Assembly: GCF_003315595.1 (NCBI RefSeq)
Contig: NZ_QNQU01000002.1
Coordinates: 248,001-312,000 of the forward strand
Source: Pedobacter miscanthi
GTDB taxonomy: Bacteria > Bacteroidota > Bacteroidia > Sphingobacteriales > Sphingobacteriaceae
Reading direction: 5' to 3'
DNA length: 64,000 nucleotides
Shown here: positions 62,184 through 64,000 of the stretch, piece by piece
Layout: the number at the start of each line of letters is the position of its first letter
How positions within the stretch are numbered: the stretch's first letter is position 1
Program-made: the position numbers and the translations under genes
Notes under the pieces: generated by a model
What the model saw: only the letters and a program-made list of their open reading frames with translations
Told to the model about the DNA's origin: nothing
The model's database searches: none

Positions 62184-63703
62184 ACATATCGATATGCGGT
62201 ATCTTCAAGATAAAGTACCCGTTGTAGGAATCCCAAATTAGTAGATTGATCAGTCTGATCATCGATTAAGACATCTAGAATTTCGGTTAGGTAAATTTTA
62301 CCTCCCATCATGCAACTCACATCAAAACCATATGGTTTCAGGGTTAACATTTTCCCTTCGTTCTGGGTGAAGAGATCTATATCCAACAGTTTTGCAAACA
62401 TAGAATGGAAAAGTGTATCTATTTGCAAAATCCGTGTATATGGAACTACCACCACGTCTTGAGCTTTAACCATTCCACAGGCATTTGCTAACTTTTCTAT
62501 ACTGATAAAAATATTGTAGGATTGAACTATTATAAAGTTTGAGTTTATCTTGGGTATTATCTTCGCCCTTTCCAGGGCCGAACAATGTGAAGGGACAAAA
62601 TAATATTTTACATTTTCATTAATGCAACAATCACTCACATGTTCGCATACGCCCACCTCCAGCACAAGGATATCACAATCGATGTTGGTCTGTAAATATT
62701 TCAAAACTGTTTGAAACTGCAGGACATCAAAAGCGTGGTTAGTCTGGCAAAGAATGACCATGGTAACATCCAGCATTTCCATTCTCTGTACCAAGTTGGA
62801 TCCCACATATGCTGCAATTTCCCTAATCACCAGGAAACTGGCCGAATCACGGTCGATATGTGAAAAGTCATCAAAGAACGGTGTACAATGGTGGTAATTA
62901 TTTTTCCTGAAAAAACATTTATTGGAGAGCGGAAGACTCCCCGTATAATGCACAATCATTTTTGCAGCATCGATAGGATCGTTTGCCCATAAAAAATCCA
63001 GTTCAGGATGCGTTTCGGCGTCAACTCCTATCCTGGCAGCCTCCCACCACAAACACCAAATATCGGCACACCAAGCTTGTAGCTTTGGTCCGTCCACTAT
63101 CTTTTCATTATGCTCGCTAATCAGGTTAAACATTTTTTCACAGTTTTCCTCAAGGTTACTCCAAAAACGACTGGTCAAAGATTTCAAAATATATTGCGCG
63201 CCTCCCGAGTGATGACTGCGATTCACGATCAGTTCAGATGGAACCCCAACCAATTGGCACATCTTTTCAAAAAGTTCCTCACCGCCAACCTTTTTCAGGT
63301 GACTCGGCCCTGTGTAACTAGCTGTGTCTGAACCATACCACTTTGGGTCATCTGTGAAAGAACCAAAATGGGGTAGTTTGGTGAAAATGATATCAGAGTC
63401 ATGATAGAATATAACATCACTTTCCAACCACGGAAGTTCATGAAAATGCTTTGCTATGATGTGCGGGCGTATTGATGAGGCATATCTGGTTGCCCTTCGA
63501 GTGTCACCATAGCAGAAAAAACTTGCTTGTTGGTTAGCGCTTATAAATTCGGAAAAGAATGGGGACAATCCTTTTGTAATATCATAAGCAATAAGCACAT
63601 GGATATGCTCCGAAGCCACGCCAAGCCTGTTCAGATTATTTAACAACAATTTAATTTGCCATAAAAAATAAAAGCTATCGGGCTGTGCAGATAAGTAGAT
63701 CAT
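62177..63703 (-). CDS. Two-domain glycosyltransferase, peptide O-glycosyltransferase-like
   Basis: A 508-residue protein. The first ~300 residues are a GT-A-type domain with DVIFYHDSDIIFTKLPHFGS (DSD metal site), then HSGGAQYILKSL and KLQAWCADIWCLWWEAARIG, which resembles the C-terminal part of peptidyl-serine galactosyl- and hydroxyproline arabinosyltransferases. The last ~180 residues (VTMVILCQTNHAFDVLQFQT and ILVLEVGVCEHVSDCCINEN) look like a second, GT2-like fold without a DxD. No transmembrane segment is seen. It would glycosylate a substrate in the cytoplasm; that this is a peptide is inference from the neighbouring peptide exporter. Confidence 0.7.
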   Translation of the reverse strand: MIYLSAQPDSFYFLWQIKLLLNNLNRLGVASEHIHVLIAYDITKGLSPFFSEFISANQQASFFCYGDTRRATRYASSIRPHIIAKHFHELPWLESDVIFYHDSDIIFTKLPHFGSFTDDPKWYGSDTASYTGPSHLKKVGGEELFEKMCQLVGVPSELIVNRSHHSGGAQYILKSLTSRFWSNLEENCEKMFNLISEHNEKIVDGPKLQAWCADIWCLWWEAARIGVDAETHPELDFLWANDPIDAAKMIVHYTGSLPLSNKCFFRKNNYHHCTPFFDDFSHIDRDSASFLVIREIAAYVGSNLVQRMEMLDVTMVILCQTNHAFDVLQFQTVLKYLQTNIDCDILVLEVGVCEHVSDCCINENVKYYFVPSHCSALERAKIIPKINSNFIIVQSYNIFISIEKLANACGMVKAQDVVVVPYTRILQIDTLFHSMFAKLLDIDLFTQNEGKMLTLKPYGFDVSCMMGGKIYLTEILDVLIDDQTDQSTNLGFLQRVLYLEDTAYRYVC

Positions 63704-63720
63704 ATGAAAACAGCTTTTAA

Positions 63721-64000
63721 TCAGTTAGTCTCACTATCGGAACCAGCTTTCCTGTAATAGTCCCGTATTTTTTCTTCCAGGCCGATAATCCTATATTCAT
63801 CATCGATTTTATCAAATTTAGATATCAGCGACCCATTTTTATCAAATAAGAGGATACTGGGAATGTAATCAATATTCCATTTTCTGCCCAGGGGTATCCC
63901 ATCGGGATTTTTTAAGTCGTCTATTGTGAGTAGACGATTAGGTATATCCCTAAAGTTGATAAAAATATCGTATCCATTTTTTTTAACAGCTGATATCCAA
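63721..64000 (-). CDS. Thioredoxin-like (TlpA-type) protein, 3' part only
   Basis: The minus-strand frame is open from the right edge to a TGA at 63721-63723, giving 92 C-terminal residues without the start. They include WISAVKKNGYDIFINFRDIP, LKNPDGIPLGRKWNIDYIPS and ILLFDKNGSLISKFDKI, the cis-Pro region and last two strands of a TlpA/thioredoxin fold. The CxxC motif would lie outside the window. It is 17 bases upstream of the glycosyltransferase gene and hence part of the same run. TlpA-like proteins are frequent in Bacteroidota peptide-modification clusters. Confidence 0.8.
   Translation of the reverse strand, partial: WISAVKKNGYDIFINFRDIPNRLLTIDDLKNPDGIPLGRKWNIDYIPSILLFDKNGSLISKFDKIDDEYRIIGLEEKIRDYYRKAGSDSETN

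Noticed and set aside
1..64000. CRISPR array, rRNA, intact tRNA, integrase
   Set aside because: No regularly spaced repeats, no rRNA core sequences, no complete cloverleaf and no tyrosine or serine recombinase motif were seen in the window.

Overview
The window looks like the chromosome of a Bacteroidota bacterium of the Sphingobacteriaceae, most like Pedobacter. This is inferred from gene content and sequence style: a SusC/SusD pair behind a FecI-type sigma factor and FecR anti-sigma factor, TlpA/DUF4369 lipid-side thioredoxins, a GH92 glycosidase, DUF4133/DUF4134/TraG conjugation genes, and TAnnTTTG-type -7 promoter boxes. No rRNA gene, intact tRNA, CRISPR array, integrase or intact insertion sequence was seen.

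Layout. 1-5.7 kb: a DUF3472 protein cut by the window edge, an AraC regulator, two NTF2-like proteins, a DUF92 membrane protein, two VOC proteins and a beta-hydroxyacid dehydrogenase-like oxidoreductase. 5.7-6.4 kb: a non-coding imperfect tandem duplication with a conserved stem. 6.4-19.5 kb: one coherent uptake locus (sigma factor, anti-sigma factor, SusC with STN domain, SusD, a DUF1735/F5-8C surface lipoprotein, two TlpA thioredoxins and an 836-aa metzincin-type metalloprotease), closed by a strong terminator. 19.5-25.3 kb: DUF808 protein, GH92, an AI-2E family permease facing an SDR. 25.6-34.3 kb: a patchwork of small secreted proteins, a Crp/Fnr regulator, SDRs, a serine hydrolase, a frameshifted lipoprotein and an HxlR-controlled SDR/NTF2 pair; two copies of a ~58-bp direct repeat lie near its two ends and a tRNA 3'-end scar with its terminator lies at the right end. 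34.3-45.4 kb: HAD phosphatase and thioesterase, GNAT, Gdx/SugE-type SMR transporter, a MocR regulator divergent from dxs, and a thiamine salvage operon of which only thiE and thiD are intact (thiM is 5'-truncated, tenA is degraded), then an MFS exporter. 45.7-47.5 kb: a Tat-signal SDR and a DUF421 protein with a zinc ribbon.

47.8-53.5 kb is a stripped conjugative element: PRTRC ThiF, PRTRC B and one unknown gene overlap directly with traG, traF and traE-like genes, without relaxase or integrase. Beside it is a decayed second copy of the AI-2E permease gene (53.7-54.3 kb).

54.4 kb to the right edge is the most interesting region: nine tightly packed minus-strand genes that look like a single operon for making, decorating and exporting a peptide: thioredoxin-like protein (cut by the edge), a two-domain glycosyltransferase resembling peptide O-glycosyltransferases, a LanC-like protein without the usual zinc ligands, a GT10 (fucosyltransferase-type) enzyme, two GT2 enzymes, an FkbM methyltransferase, a C39-peptidase ABC exporter and its HlyD adaptor. 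The precursor peptide is not visible and would be expected beyond base 64000. A glycosylated, leader-cleaved secreted peptide is the working inference.
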